64,000 nucleotides of DNA from Algoriphagus boseongensis (lineage in GTDB: Bacteria > Bacteroidota > Bacteroidia > Cytophagales > Cyclobacteriaceae). Of the stretch, positions 1 through 9,427 are shown piece after piece. Below the pieces are notes generated by a model. That model was not told where the DNA came from. It searched no databases and worked only from the letters and a program-made list of their open reading frames with translations. Both the position numbers and the translations under genes were made by a program. The stretch spans positions 802,538-866,537 of the forward strand of contig NZ_SNYF01000006.1 of the NCBI RefSeq assembly GCF_004362805.1, read 5' to 3'. How positions within the stretch are numbered: position 1 is the first letter of the stretch; every line of letters begins with the position of its first letter.

Positions 1-1579
1 AGCCCTTGTCACTTAGCTTTAAATCAGGAATTACCAATAGGGCCATAAAACTCAGAGTCATAAATGGAGAGTTCAACTTGGATCCCATTTCCTTGGCCAT
101 TCGGTCAATTCGGGTATAGGCTTCGGCAACTTTATATCCATCCTCATCAGACATGATTCCTCCTACTGGAAGAGGTAGGATTTGTTCTTTATCTCCCGAG
201 ACCGCCGACACCCCGCCTTTTGCTTCAATAATCAAATTAACAGCTCTGCAGATAGACTCATCGTCTACGCCCACGGCAATGATATTGTGTGAGTCGTGAC
301 CTACTGAGGAGGCAATCGCTCCAGTTTTCAGCCCGAAGTTTTTGATAAAGGCCACTGCAGGAGGTGCTTCCTGGTACCGGTTGACTACAGTGATTTTCAG
401 GATGTCCTTTTCAGGATTGGATTCTGCAAATCCATTTTTGATTAAAATATCACCTTCAATTCCCGGAGTAATCAATTGACCGTCTAGCGCTTCAATCACC
501 CTTACCTTGGTTCCTTTTGCTTTGACTTGAAAGTCTTCGGGTTTTTTGAGTGAGGTGTGGAAATTATTGATGACCTCATTTTTGATTCGAGTAATCAGTG
601 TCTTTCCGGTTTCAGCTACTTTTTGTCCTTTAATATAAGTGGCGATGACTTCAAACTTTTTCAAGTCCTTGACTAAAATAAAATCAGCCGAATCATCCTT
701 TTGAAGTTTCCCGACAGGCAAAGAATAATGGGAAATTGGATTTAGACAGGCAGCCCGCAATACATCGAATAAATCTTTGCCTTTGGTTATAGCCCTCGCC
801 ACCAATTCATTGATATGCCCAATGGCCAAATTGTCTGGATGCTTATCATCTGAACAAAACATAATCATCTCCGGATAATCATCGATCAGGTCGATTAAAG
901 CTTCAAAGTTTTTAGCGGCAGAACCTTCCCGAATGGAAATCTTCATCCCTAGTTTGATTTTGCCAAATGCCTCCTCATAAGTAAAACACTCATGATCCGT
1001 ACTTGGCCCAGCACTGACATATTTTTCAGCTAGTTCTCCCTTTAGACCAGGAGCATGTCCGTCTATGGGTTTGCCATACTTTTGGGAAATCCTGATTTTT
1101 TCCATGACCAAAGGATCCCGATTTACGGTACCTGGCCAATTCATCATTTCGGCGAGGTAATGGATTTCAGGACGGCTCATAAGATTCTCAATGTTATCTG
1201 CATCAAGCTCTGCTCCTGCTGTTTCAAAAGGCGTGGCAGGTACACAGGATGGGGCTCCGAAGAAAAAATGGAAGGGAACCTGCTTTCCATTTGCAATCAT
1301 GTATTCCACACCTTCCATCCCGCAAACATTCGCGATTTCGTGAGGGTCGGAAATAGTTGCCACGGTTCCATGGACTACGGCCAATCTTGCAAATTCGGAG
1401 GGAACAAGCATGGAAGATTCTACATGTACATGGGCATCAATGAAACCAGGCAAGAGAAAAGGTAGGTTTGGATTTTCCTTAATTCTTTGGATTTCTTTGA
1501 TTTTACCTTCTAGGACTTCAATCTCTGCGGTATAAATTTCTCTAGCAGGGATGTCTACTAGATTTCCTTGGATTTTCAT
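1..1579 (-). CDS. ade: Adenine deaminase, C-terminus cut by the window edge
   Basis: Deaminates adenine to hypoxanthine and ammonia in purine salvage; a cytoplasmic metal-dependent amidohydrolase. Reading the minus strand from the ATG at 1579 gives a protein with the family signature [14 protein letters not shown], whose His-x-His is a metal ligand pair, followed by [18 protein letters not shown] and HEIANVCG. The last codons in the window encode [18 protein letters not shown], which matches the extreme C-terminus of this family, so only about ten residues are missing. About 526 codons are present, in line with the usual 540-580. The gene is divergent from cmk across 132 bases. Identity is firm from the motifs. 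Confidence 0.95.
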   Translation of the reverse strand, partial: MKIQGNLVDIPAREIYTAEIEVLEGKIKEIQRIKENPNLPFLLPGFIDAHVHVESSMLVPSEFARLAVVHGTVATISDPHEIANVCGMEGVEYMIANGKQVPFHFFFGAPSCVPATPFETAGAELDADNIENLMSRPEIHYLAEMMNWPGTVNRDPLVMEKIRISQKYGKPIDGHAPGLKGELAEKYVSAGPSTDHECFTYEEAFGKIKLGMKISIREGSAAKNFEALIDLIDDYPEMIMFCSDDKHPDNLAIGHINELVARAITKGKDLFDVLRAACLNPISHYSLPVGKLQKDDSADFILVKDLKKFEVIATYIKGQKVAETGKTLITRIKNEVINNFHTSLKKPEDFQVKAKGTKVRVIEALDGQLITPGIEGDILIKNGFAESNPEKDILKITVVNRYQEAPPAVAFIKNFGLKTGAIASSVGHDSHNIIAVGVDDESICRAVNLIIEAKGGVSAVSGDKEQILPLPVGGIMSDEDGYKVAEAYTRIDRMAKEMGSKLNSPFMTLSFMALLVIPDLKLSDKG

Positions 1580-1666
1580 GGTTTTTAATTCAAAAATCAA
1601 TGGTTTTCAGCCTTGAATAAGAGCAAAGCCTTTTCCATTTCGGGGATAGGTTTGGATTAAAACTAC

Positions 1667-1674
1667 TATATTTG
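1667..1674 (+). promoter_or_regulatory. Candidate -7 box of the cmk-ispH promoter
   Basis: TATATTTG fits the Bacteroidota -7 consensus TAnnTTTG and lies 37 bases upstream of the cmk start. I see no TTTG at the usual 19-base spacing, so the -33 element is weak or absent. Confidence 0.5.
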
Positions 1675-1711
1675 CCCAAAATTAATAGCTAAACCAAGAC
1701 AGGTTTTTTTA

Positions 1712-2416
1712 ATGGGCAAAATCGTCATCGCCATAGATGGATATTCAGGTTGCGGGAAAAGTTCGACAGCGAAAGCAGTTGCCAAGGCTTTGGGATTTAC
1801 CTACATCGATTCTGGGGCAATGTATCGGGCGGCTACCCTTCATTTTTTGAATCATTACCTTTCTCCTTCCGTTCCTCATGATGTGGAAAAGGGCCTTAAA
1901 ACCTTAGAAATCTCTTTCCAAATAAATCCTGATTCTCAAAAACAAGAGACTTACCTCAATGGCTTGAACGTTGAAGATGAAATCCGGACTATGAGAGTTT
2001 CTGAGAAGGTAAGCGAGATCGCTACTGTAAAGGAAATTCGGAAAGAATTGGTGTCTCAGCAGCAGCGTTTAGGTAAGAAAAAAGGAGTAGTCATGGATGG
2101 AAGAGACATTGGTTCAGTAGTTTTTCCAGATGCTGAATTGAAGGTTTTTATGACTGCTGACCTAGAAACTCGAGCTGCCAGGAGACAACAAGAGTTATTG
2201 GAAAAAGGGGATATGATAGACATGGAAGAGATCAAAACCAACCTTTCTGAAAGAGATAGAATTGATTCTTCCCGAGCTGAAAGCCCTTTGACCAAAATGC
2301 CTGATGCAGTAGAAATTGATACCAGCAACCTGACCTTTGAAGAGCAAGTGCAGCAGATTGTGGATCTGGCTAAAGAAATCATTGAAAAAGAAAAAGATTA
2401 TGCAGGTAACCATTGA
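1712..2416 (+). CDS. cmk: Cytidylate (CMP/dCMP) kinase
   Basis: Phosphorylates CMP and dCMP to the diphosphates using ATP, feeding CTP and dCTP synthesis. The 234-residue protein opens with the P-loop GYSGCGKSST (about residues 10-19), then YIDSGAMYRA of the CMP-binding region. VMDGRDIGSVVFPDA in the centre is the family fingerprint, and RRQQEL plus SERDRIDSSRAESPL form the LID and substrate region. Length is normal. Its last 17 bases overlap the start of ispH, so the two are probably co-transcribed and translationally coupled. The ATG sits 37 bases after a TAnnTTTG box. Confidence 0.97.
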   Translation: MGKIVIAIDGYSGCGKSSTAKAVAKALGFTYIDSGAMYRAATLHFLNHYLSPSVPHDVEKGLKTLEISFQINPDSQKQETYLNGLNVEDEIRTMRVSEKVSEIATVKEIRKELVSQQQRLGKKKGVVMDGRDIGSVVFPDAELKVFMTADLETRAARRQQELLEKGDMIDMEEIKTNLSERDRIDSSRAESPLTKMPDAVEIDTSNLTFEEQVQQIVDLAKEIIEKEKDYAGNH

Positions 2417-3296
2417 TAAAAATTCAGGATACTGCTTTGGAGTTGAATTTGCCATCAAGATGGCAGAGGACGAGATGGAAAACAGTGATCAATTGTATTG
2501 CCTAGGTGACATCGTGCATAACGATATGGAAGTGAAACGCCTAAGGGATAAAGGTCTTGTGGTGATTGATCGGGAAAAACTCCAGGAGTTAAGTAACTGT
2601 AAGGTTTTGATCAGAGCTCATGGAGAGCCACCTGAGACCTATAAAATGGCTATCGAAAATAATATCGAGCTGATTGATGCTTCCTGCCCTGTGGTTTTAA
2701 AGTTGCAGCATAGAGTAAAAACTGCCTTTGACAAGATGGAGAGAGAAAATGGCCAAATTGTCATTTATGGTAAAAAAGGTCATGCGGAAGTAATTGGTCT
2801 GACTGGACAAACCTTAGAAAAAGCAATCGTGGTAATGGAAGAGGCTGATTTGGAAAAGATAGATTACCGACGCCCGGTGACTTTATTTAGCCAAACTACC
2901 AAAAGTACCAAGGGCTTTTATGAGCTTTCTGAAAAAATAGAGTCAAAAATTAAAGCCGCAAAGGGAGAAATCGAGGAAATTGATTTCAATGCAAATGATT
3001 CTATTTGCCGTCAGGTCTCTAACAGAGAGCCTCAGCTAATGCGCTTTGCCCAAGAAAATGATGTAATTCTGTTTGTGTCTGGCAAAAAAAGCTCAAATGG
3101 GAAAGCTCTTTATCAGGTTTGTCTTTCAGAAAATCCTAGAAGTTATTTCATAGAAAACGAAACAGAAGTAAATCCTGACTGGTTTACTCCTAGTGATAAA
3201 GTGGGAATTTGCGGAGCTACATCTACCCCTATGTGGTTAATGGAGCAGGTAAAGTCCCATGTGGAGGCTTTAGAAGAAAATATATTGGAAGCTTAA
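2400..3296 (+). CDS. ispH: 4-hydroxy-3-methylbut-2-enyl diphosphate reductase
   Basis: Last enzyme of the MEP isoprenoid pathway: an iron-sulfur protein that reduces HMBPP to IPP and DMAPP. From the ATG at 2400 the protein is 298 residues and begins MQVTIDKNSGYCFGVEFA. An upstream in-frame start at 2337 would only add cmk-overlapping sequence that the family lacks. The three cluster cysteines are visible at about C12 (YCFGV), C96 (DASCPVV) and C203 (DSICRQVSNRE). GDIVHN and GICGATSTP are also conserved. The start overlaps the cmk end by 17 bases. With ispE at 27.7 kb this window holds two MEP-pathway genes. Confidence 0.96.
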   Translation: MQVTIDKNSGYCFGVEFAIKMAEDEMENSDQLYCLGDIVHNDMEVKRLRDKGLVVIDREKLQELSNCKVLIRAHGEPPETYKMAIENNIELIDASCPVVLKLQHRVKTAFDKMERENGQIVIYGKKGHAEVIGLTGQTLEKAIVVMEEADLEKIDYRRPVTLFSQTTKSTKGFYELSEKIESKIKAAKGEIEEIDFNANDSICRQVSNREPQLMRFAQENDVILFVSGKKSSNGKALYQVCLSENPRSYFIENETEVNPDWFTPSDKVGICGATSTPMWLMEQVKSHVEALEENILEA

Positions 3297-3384
3297 GTTT
3301 ATTTCCGATTTTCGCCGCCTGTACGCTTAATCAAAAGTTCGAACAATTAATGTGACTTTGGCTCCATTTCAAAAGGTTTTTCTT

Positions 3385-3410
3385 TAGATTTGGGGCGTTT
3401 TTCAAAACGC
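3385..3410 (+). promoter_or_regulatory. Candidate nqr operon -7 box with an adjacent short palindrome
   Basis: TAGATTTG at 3385-3392 matches TAnnTTTG. A TTTG lies at 3357-3360, but the 24-base spacing is longer than the usual 17-23. Directly after the box GCGTTTT (3395-3401) and AAAACGC (3404-3410) form a perfect 7-bp inverted repeat, roughly where transcription would start. nqrA begins 20 bases later. Confidence 0.45.
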
Positions 3411-3429
3411 ACCTAGTTCAAAAACAGAT

Positions 3430-4779
3430 ATGTCTAAAATAGTGAAGCTTAGGAAGGGATTCGACCTGAAGCTAGTTGGAAAGGCTCCTTTGGAGCTTGC
3501 CAATTTCGCTGGAGCTCAGACCTTCGCCATTAAGCCAACGGACTTTCCGGGAATTCAACGTCCCAAAGTCCTTGTGAACGAAGGAGATACCGTCAAAGCC
3601 GGTACTCCCATCCTGATCGACAAAGCCTTAGATCAGGTAATCTACGCAGCTCCGGTATCCGGTGAAATTGTCGAAGTCAAGAGAGGCGAGAAAAGAAAGC
3701 TTCTTGAGATCAAGATTTTAGCTGATTCTACAGTATCCCATGAAAATTTTGGTAAAATTGACCTGAACCAGTCCAGAGAAGAGATTGCTGCGAAATTGGC
3801 ATCTACTGGAGTTTGGCCAAATATTATCCAAAGACCTTATGGTATCGTAGCCAATCCGCAGGATACTCCAAAGGCTATTTTCGTATCTGGATTTGATACC
3901 AACCCGCTGGCTCCTGATTATGGATTTACTCTTCAAGGAGAAGAAAAATACTTCCAGGCTGGGATTGATGCTTTAGCCAAATTGACTTCTGGTAAAGTTC
4001 ATCTGAATGTGGATGGTTCTAAGCCAGTTCCTGCAGTTTACTCTGGAGTAAAAAATGCTCAGGTAAACCAGTTTTCTGGTCCTCACCCTGCTGGAAACGT
4101 CGGAGTTCAAATTCATCATCTGGATCCAATCAATAAAGGAGATCTCGCTTGGACAGTAAGTCCTTTTGGGATTGTTCAGATTGGTAAGGCTGTTTTGGAA
4201 GGTGTTTATGACGCTTCTAAGCTGATTGCCTTAACAGGTTCCGAATTGACCAAAACTGGATATGTGAAGACTTATGTAGGAGCTAACGTTTCCACTTTTG
4301 TAAAAGGAAATCTTAATTCTGGCAATGTCCGAGTGATTTCAGGAAATGTTCTTACAGGAGAAAAAATTAACCTTGATGGTTATTTAGGTTTTTACCCCAA
4401 CCAAATCACTGTAATCCCTGAGGGTGATTATGAAGAATTTTTGGGTTGGTTGAAGCCAAGTAGTTCTAAGTTGAGCTTCCATAAAGCGATTGGTATGCTT
4501 TCTTTCTTGAACAAAGGAGAATTTAAAGTAGATACCAATACACACGGTGAAGAAAGACCTTTCGTAGTTTCTGGAGTATTTGAGAAAGTACTTCCAATGG
4601 ATATTCTTCCAACATATTTGTTCAAGGCTATTCATGCAGAGGACTTTGATGAGATGGAAGCTTTGGGTCTTTATGAGCTTGTCGAAGAGGATGTCGCTCT
4701 TTGCGAATTTGTGGATCCTTCTAAAAATGAACTACAGGAGTTGGTAAGACACGGGATTGAATTATTAATGTACAGTTAA
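3430..4779 (+). CDS. nqrA: Na+-translocating NADH:quinone reductase subunit A
   Basis: Peripheral, cytoplasm-facing subunit of the Na+-NQR respiratory complex, involved in the quinone-binding end of the enzyme. It has 449 residues and no membrane helices. The N-terminal stretch KLRKGFDLKLVGKAP and the segment GIVANPQDTPKAIFVSGFDTNPLAPDYGF (3841-3927) are typical of NqrA, as is the later GPHPAGNVGVQIHHLDPI. Length matches the family. It is the first gene of nqrABCDE, with three bases to nqrB, and a TAnnTTTG box lies upstream. The assignment rests on recognised sequence and on the order of the cluster. Confidence 0.96.
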   Translation: MSKIVKLRKGFDLKLVGKAPLELANFAGAQTFAIKPTDFPGIQRPKVLVNEGDTVKAGTPILIDKALDQVIYAAPVSGEIVEVKRGEKRKLLEIKILADSTVSHENFGKIDLNQSREEIAAKLASTGVWPNIIQRPYGIVANPQDTPKAIFVSGFDTNPLAPDYGFTLQGEEKYFQAGIDALAKLTSGKVHLNVDGSKPVPAVYSGVKNAQVNQFSGPHPAGNVGVQIHHLDPINKGDLAWTVSPFGIVQIGKAVLEGVYDASKLIALTGSELTKTGYVKTYVGANVSTFVKGNLNSGNVRVISGNVLTGEKINLDGYLGFYPNQITVIPEGDYEEFLGWLKPSSSKLSFHKAIGMLSFLNKGEFKVDTNTHGEERPFVVSGVFEKVLPMDILPTYLFKAIHAEDFDEMEALGLYELVEEDVALCEFVDPSKNELQELVRHGIELLMYS

Positions 4780-4782
4780 GAT

Positions 4783-5982
4783 ATGAAGGCATTACAAAAT
4801 CTTTTCGATTCAATAAAGCCAAACTTTGAAAAGGGAGGCAAATGGGAGAAGTTCCATACACTTTACGAAGGGCATAGAACAATTGCTTTCGCACCAGACT
4901 TGACCACAAAGGCGAAAGGAGCCCAGATCAAGGATGCTACAGACTTGAAGCGAGTTATGATCACTGTAGTGATCGCTATGATTCCAGCTTTGTTGTTTGG
5001 TATTTTGAATATTGGACATCAGCATTTCTTGGCCACTGGTGAAGAAGCCGGATTTGTTGATAAAGCTATTTTCGGAGCCATTTCTGTGCTTCCTATTCTG
5101 ATTGTATCCTATGCAGTGGGTTTGTTGACTGAATTCACATTCTGTGTGATTCGTAATCACCCAATTTCAGAAGGATACTTGGTAACCGGAATGTTGATTG
5201 CCTTGGTTATGCCTCCATACATTCCATTATGGCAGGTCGCTTTGGCAACCATCTTCGCAGTGGTAATTGGTAAAGAAGTATTCGGTGGTACAGGAATGAA
5301 TATCCTCAACGTAGCCATGACTGCTAGAGCATTCTTGTATTTCGCTTATCCAGCTCAAATTTCTGGTGATCAGGTTTGGACTTACCTTGGAGATAAGACT
5401 GCTGTAGATGGATTCTCAGGAGCTACTGCATTGGCAGTTGCTTACAATGCAGGCGTAGAAGGCAAGCCAGCCGTCGAAGCATTAGCTTCTCATAACTCAG
5501 CATTTGGAGCTGATTTCAGCTTTATGAATATGTTCATGGGATGGATCCCAGGTTCAATCGGCGAAACATCTACATTGATGGCTTTAGTCGGTGCGGTAAT
5601 CCTAGTGGCTACTGGAGTGGCTAGCTGGAAGATTATCGTTGGAGGATTTGGCGGAGCTTACGTAATGGGTCTAGTAATGAATGCCCTTGCTGTCAACGAA
5701 TACATGGCTATGCCTGCACATTATCATTTGGTGATGGGTGGTCTAGCATTTGGGGTGGTATTTATGGCAACAGACCCGGTATCTGCCGCTCAAACTGAAC
5801 TAGGGAAATGGATATATGGTATCATGATTGGTGTCTTCACGGTTGTGATCCGTGTTACCAATCCAGCTTACCCGGAAGGGATTATGCTAGCTGTTCTTTT
5901 CATGAACGTCATGGCTCCATTGATTGACTATTATGTAGTAAAAGCGAATAAAACAAGGAGGTTACAACGTGCAACAGTCTAA
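4783..5982 (+). CDS. nqrB: Na+-translocating NADH:quinone reductase subunit B
   Basis: Integral membrane subunit carrying a covalent FMN and part of the Na+ pathway. The 399-residue protein has a soluble N-terminal tail (about 55 residues), then many hydrophobic helices. The flavinylation motif DGFSGATA places the FMN-carrying threonine at about T215. GGTGMNILNVAMTARAF and MATDPVSAAQTE are further conserved stretches. ApbE, the flavin transferase this motif needs, is not in the window. Its last 14 bases overlap the nqrC start. Confidence 0.96.
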   Translation: MKALQNLFDSIKPNFEKGGKWEKFHTLYEGHRTIAFAPDLTTKAKGAQIKDATDLKRVMITVVIAMIPALLFGILNIGHQHFLATGEEAGFVDKAIFGAISVLPILIVSYAVGLLTEFTFCVIRNHPISEGYLVTGMLIALVMPPYIPLWQVALATIFAVVIGKEVFGGTGMNILNVAMTARAFLYFAYPAQISGDQVWTYLGDKTAVDGFSGATALAVAYNAGVEGKPAVEALASHNSAFGADFSFMNMFMGWIPGSIGETSTLMALVGAVILVATGVASWKIIVGGFGGAYVMGLVMNALAVNEYMAMPAHYHLVMGGLAFGVVFMATDPVSAAQTELGKWIYGIMIGVFTVVIRVTNPAYPEGIMLAVLFMNVMAPLIDYYVVKANKTRRLQRATV

Positions 5983-6718
5983 TACATACATTATCGTTTT
6001 CTCTGCAGTATTGACCATTATTCTTGGTCTACTGCTTTCAGGTACGGCCCAAGTATTGGGTCCAATGCAGCAAGAGGCTATTGCTTTGGATAAAAAGAAG
6101 CAAATCCTTGGAGCTGTGATCAGCGCAGAAGAGATCGATGCGATGTCACCTGAGCAGGTAAATGAATTTTACGGAAAAAGAATTTCTTCTACAGTAGTTG
6201 ATATTACTGGAAAAGAAATCTCTGGGGTGGAAGCTGAAAAAGTCGAAATCGCAAAGGATTACAAAAGACCAGCTGATCAGAGACAATATCCGGTTTTTAT
6301 GTTCCATGCTGAAGGAAATCCTGATGCTGTTGAATCCTATATTTTCCCTCTTTATGGGGCTGGACTTTGGGATGCGATCTGGGGCTATATCGCCATTGAA
6401 ACAGATATGAATACCATCGGAGGTATTACACTTGCTCACGCTGGCGAAACTCCAGGATTGGGAGCTAGAATTACCGAAGGCGGAGTTCAGGAAAGATATA
6501 TTGGAAAGAAAATTTTCGATGAATCCGGTGAACTAGTAGCTGTTCAAATGCAAAAAGGTGAAGGCAAAGATTATTCCTCAGACGAGCATAAAGTAGATGG
6601 AATGTCTGGTGCTACCATCACAGGTACAGGTGTCAACAATATGTTGAAAGCCTACCTAGGTCACTACGAAGCTTACATTAAAGCTAAATCTTCAAGCCAG
6701 GCAGTTGCCGGACTTTAA
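5969..6718 (+). CDS. nqrC: Na+-translocating NADH:quinone reductase subunit C
   Basis: Membrane-anchored subunit with a periplasmic domain carrying the second covalent FMN of Na+-NQR. It has 249 residues: one N-terminal helix (TYIIVFSAVLTIILGLLLSG) and then a soluble domain. The motif DGMSGATIT gives the FMN-linked threonine at about T216, and GETPGLGARI is also conserved. The start is GTG at 5969, preceded by a strong AAGGAGG at 5955-5961, and it overlaps the nqrB end by 14 bases. The strong ribosome site is unusual for this phylum and supports the GTG choice. Confidence 0.96.
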   Translation: MQQSNTYIIVFSAVLTIILGLLLSGTAQVLGPMQQEAIALDKKKQILGAVISAEEIDAMSPEQVNEFYGKRISSTVVDITGKEISGVEAEKVEIAKDYKRPADQRQYPVFMFHAEGNPDAVESYIFPLYGAGLWDAIWGYIAIETDMNTIGGITLAHAGETPGLGARITEGGVQERYIGKKIFDESGELVAVQMQKGEGKDYSSDEHKVDGMSGATITGTGVNNMLKAYLGHYEAYIKAKSSSQAVAGL

Positions 6719-6747
6719 CAAATCTTCAACTCAAGAATTAATAAAAC

Positions 6748-7428
6748 ATGAGTACTGAAACAGCAAAAGCGATAGAGAAAAAGCCAGCAGAGGCTCTATT
6801 CTCTAAGCGTAGAAAAAAACTGGTTACTGATCCTTTGGTTGATGATAACCCAATCACTATCCAAGTATTGGGGATTTGTTCTGCACTTGCGGTAACTACC
6901 CAGATGAAGCCTACTTTGGTTATGGCCATCTCGGTAATCTTCGTTGTGGCCATGTCCAACTTCGTGATTTCTTTGATGAGAAACACGATCCCTACTCGAG
7001 TTCGTATCATCGTACAGCTTGCTGTCGTTGCGACCTTGGTAACCTTGGTGAGTGAAGTATTGAAAGCATTCGCTTACGATATGTATAAAGAGCTTTCCGT
7101 ATTCATCGGATTGATCATTACCAACTGTATCGTAATGGGTAGATTGGAAGCATTTGCTTTGGGAAATAAACCTTACGATTCTGTATTGGATGGTTTGGGT
7201 TCTGCTCTAGGATATTCTTGGATCATCCTTACTGTGGCTTTCTTCAGAGAGCTATGGGGTTCAGGTTCAGTATTTGGAATCCCAGTATTCGATACCATCT
7301 CTGGTCTTTTTGGCCCAGACTTCAAGCTTGCTACCAACGGTTTGATGGTTACTCCTGTAGGAGCTTTCATCATCTTAGGTTTGATTATTTGGGTGCAGCG
7401 CACTAAAACTGGTTACGTAGAACACTAA
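6748..7428 (+). CDS. nqrD: Na+-translocating NADH:quinone reductase subunit D
   Basis: Integral membrane subunit paralogous to NqrE and RnfA/E. The protein has 226 residues, slightly longer than usual because of a basic N-terminal extension of about 25 residues (MSTETAKAIEKKPAEALFSK), then LVDDNPITIQVLGICSALAVT. About six helices follow. LIITNCIVMGRLEAFA is the conserved half-helix region that contributes a cysteine ligand to the intramembrane iron centre shared with NqrE. It lies between nqrC and nqrE, and the order matches known nqr operons. Confidence 0.95.
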   Translation: MSTETAKAIEKKPAEALFSKRRKKLVTDPLVDDNPITIQVLGICSALAVTTQMKPTLVMAISVIFVVAMSNFVISLMRNTIPTRVRIIVQLAVVATLVTLVSEVLKAFAYDMYKELSVFIGLIITNCIVMGRLEAFALGNKPYDSVLDGLGSALGYSWIILTVAFFRELWGSGSVFGIPVFDTISGLFGPDFKLATNGLMVTPVGAFIILGLIIWVQRTKTGYVEH

Positions 7429-7440
7429 AAAGGAATAGAA

Positions 7441-8052
7441 ATGGAATTAATTAGCTTAGGTATTCGGTCGATCTTTATCGACAATATGATTTTCGCTTAC
7501 TTCCTTGGAATGTGTTCCTTTTTGGCGGTTTCCAAAAAAGTAAGTACAGCCCTTGGACTTGGAGCAGCAGTAGTATTCGTACTTTCTGTGACTACTCCGG
7601 TAAACTGGTTGCTTAATGAATTTGTACTAAAAGAAGGTGCTTTGACTTGGGCTAGCGCTGATCTTGCTACCATCGATCTATCTTTCTTGAGATTCATCAT
7701 GTTCATTGCGATTATCGCTGCAATGGTACAATTGGTGGAAATGGTTGTTGAGAAATTTGCTCCTGCTCTTTATGGTCAGTTGGGTATTTTCCTTCCATTG
7801 ATCGCTGTAAACTGTGCAATTTTGGGGGGCTCTCTATTCATGGCTCAAAGAGATTATACGTTTGCTGAATCTGCAGTTTACGGCTTTGGTTCCGGAACAG
7901 GATTTATGCTAGCGATTGTTGCTTTGGCAGCCATCAGAGAAAAATTGAAATATTCAGCAGTTCCAAATGGGTTGAAAGGTTTGGGTATTACCATGCTTTT
8001 GACAGGACTTATGGGAATTGCCTTCATGTCTTTCATGGGTATTGACTTGTAA
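7441..8052 (+). CDS. nqrE: Na+-translocating NADH:quinone reductase subunit E
   Basis: Integral membrane subunit, partner of NqrD around the intramembrane iron centre. It has 203 residues and about six helices. [23 protein letters not shown] at 7474-7542 and the second-half motif [15 protein letters not shown], with its cysteine, are characteristic. It is the last nqr gene here: a terminator begins about 20 bases downstream, and nqrF, the FAD/2Fe-2S subunit that oxidises NADH, does not follow. Confidence 0.96.
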   Translation: MELISLGIRSIFIDNMIFAYFLGMCSFLAVSKKVSTALGLGAAVVFVLSVTTPVNWLLNEFVLKEGALTWASADLATIDLSFLRFIMFIAIIAAMVQLVEMVVEKFAPALYGQLGIFLPLIAVNCAILGGSLFMAQRDYTFAESAVYGFGSGTGFMLAIVALAAIREKLKYSAVPNGLKGLGITMLLTGLMGIAFMSFMGIDL

Positions 8053-8073
8053 AAAGTAACTCACTTATAAATT

Positions 8074-8105
8074 AAAGCTCTGGAGTTCGTCTTCAGAGCT
8101 TTTTT
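8074..8105 (+). terminator. Intrinsic terminator closing nqrABCDE
   Basis: AAAGCTCTG pairs with CAGAGCTTT (stem about 8-10 bp with one wobble, loop around TTCGT) and runs into a T tract at 8100-8105. It lies 22 bases after the nqrE stop. Confidence 0.8.
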
Positions 8106-8175
8106 GTTTTTAGCGGTATTTTCGATTTCCTCTTTTGTCTTTATCTTGATTCATTACTTATCAATTTCCACTGCT

Positions 8176-8802
8176 ATGAAAAAGACCTGCACCCTGTTTT
8201 TGTTACTCCTAATTTGTTTCTCAGGATATTCCCAAACTGGGGAATGGATAGAGCTGTTCAATGGTAAAAATCTTGACGGCTGGAAGGTTTCAGAAAATCC
8301 CGGATCATTTAGTGTGGAGGACGGAGTGATCAAGGTGGCTGGTCCAAGAGGACATGCCTTCTACATGGGGCCAGTTGGAAATCATGATTTCAAAAACTTT
8401 GAATTGATGGTTGAGCTTAAAACTATGCCCAAAGCCAATTCTGGTATTTTTATACATACCGAATATCAGGATACAGGTTGGCCAAATGTAGGATATGAAA
8501 TCCAGGTGAATCAAAGTCATGGTGATTGGAGAAAAACCGGAAGTGTGTATTCTTTCCAGGATGTCAGAGAAGTTTATGTTCAAGATGGAGAATGGTATAC
8601 TGAGCATGTGATCGTGGAGGGAAGTAAAATCACTGTAAAGGTGAATGGAAAGACCATCAATGAATATGATGAATCGAAGGACGAAAAGCGTGGGGGAGAT
8701 TTAGGAGTGAAAAAATTGAGTCATGGAACAATTGCCTTGCAAGCGCATGATCCTGAAAGTGTGATCTACTACAAAAGTGTCAAAGTGAAAATTTTGAATT
8801 AA
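8176..8802 (+). CDS. Secreted DUF1080 (3-keto-disaccharide hydrolase-like) protein
   Basis: The ATG at 8176 gives 208 residues beginning with a signal peptide (MKKTCTLFLLLLICFSGYSQ). A start at 8104 would begin inside the preceding terminator and put 24 extra residues before the signal, so I reject it. The mature part is one DUF1080 domain: WIELFNGKNLDGWKV, then NSGIFIHTEYQDTGWPNVG and GYEIQVNQSH. The fold is a concanavalin-like sandwich associated with 3-keto-glycoside hydrolysis in some members, but the substrate here is unknown. It stands alone between two terminators. The family is firm, the reaction is inference. Confidence 0.85.
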   Translation: MKKTCTLFLLLLICFSGYSQTGEWIELFNGKNLDGWKVSENPGSFSVEDGVIKVAGPRGHAFYMGPVGNHDFKNFELMVELKTMPKANSGIFIHTEYQDTGWPNVGYEIQVNQSHGDWRKTGSVYSFQDVREVYVQDGEWYTEHVIVEGSKITVKVNGKTINEYDESKDEKRGGDLGVKKLSHGTIALQAHDPESVIYYKSVKVKILN

Positions 8803-8822
8803 AAATTCAGGATACTACAATA

Positions 8823-8855
8823 AAATGCCCTTTCTGACGATTGGGCATTTTTTTT
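8823..8855 (+). terminator. Intrinsic terminator after the DUF1080 gene
   Basis: AAATGCCC (8823-8830) pairs perfectly with GGGCATTT (8843-8850), followed by T at 8851-8855. It is 20 bases after the stop and 15 bases before the DUF502 gene. Confidence 0.85.
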
Positions 8856-8869
8856 GCCAAGGTTGAATT

Positions 8870-9427
8870 ATGGCTTTTACCTACCGTAGAATAATTTCTT
8901 ATTTCTTTAGAGGACTACTTTTCCTGACTCCCTTATCCGTCACTATTTATGTCATCTATGCCATCTTTATTTTTCTGGATAATCTAATTCCTGTCCCTTT
9001 CCCTGGAATTGGAATCCTGATGGTTTTGGGATTGATTACCTTCATTGGCTATTTGGCGAGCTTATTCTTTACCAAACCATTTTTCGAGTGGTTCGAACGT
9101 GGAGTTTTCAAAATCCCACTGGTAAACCTTCTTTATACCTCCATCAAGGATTTGATGGGAGCTTTTGTGGGGGAAAAGAAAAAATTCAGTTCCCCGGTTA
9201 TTGTAGAGATTTCTGATTCTATGTCCCGATTGGGATTCATCACCCAGGAAGATTTGAGCATCATTGGGGAAGAAAACTTAGTTGCGGTGTATTTTCCCCA
9301 TAGCTACAATGTCTCAGGAAATGTCTTTTTGGTAAAGAAGGAAAAGGTAAGGCCGCTGAAAGGCATAAAAAGTTCAGATGTGATGAAGTTTATGGTTTCT
9401 GGCGGTGTCTCTCCTCTGGAGCATTAA
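8870..9427 (+). CDS. DUF502 family membrane protein
   Basis: A 185-residue protein of unknown function. Two hydrophobic segments lie near the N-terminus (about residues 13-35 and 46-66), separated by the conserved stretch NLIPVPFPGIG, with a soluble C-terminal half. FKIPLVNLLYTSIKDLM and the later VYFPHSYNVSGNVFLV match the DUF502 (LIKE-COV) pattern. Its stop codon overlaps the selD stop on the other strand by 4 bases, leaving no room for a terminator between these convergent genes. I recognise the family but do not know its role. Confidence 0.85.
   Translation: MAFTYRRIISYFFRGLLFLTPLSVTIYVIYAIFIFLDNLIPVPFPGIGILMVLGLITFIGYLASLFFTKPFFEWFERGVFKIPLVNLLYTSIKDLMGAFVGEKKKFSSPVIVEISDSMSRLGFITQEDLSIIGEENLVAVYFPHSYNVSGNVFLVKKEKVRPLKGIKSSDVMKFMVSGGVSPLEH

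Noticed and set aside
1055..1465. 136-codon plus-strand open frame
   Set aside because: It lies entirely within adenine deaminase on the other strand, which has strong family motifs; this is a shadow frame.
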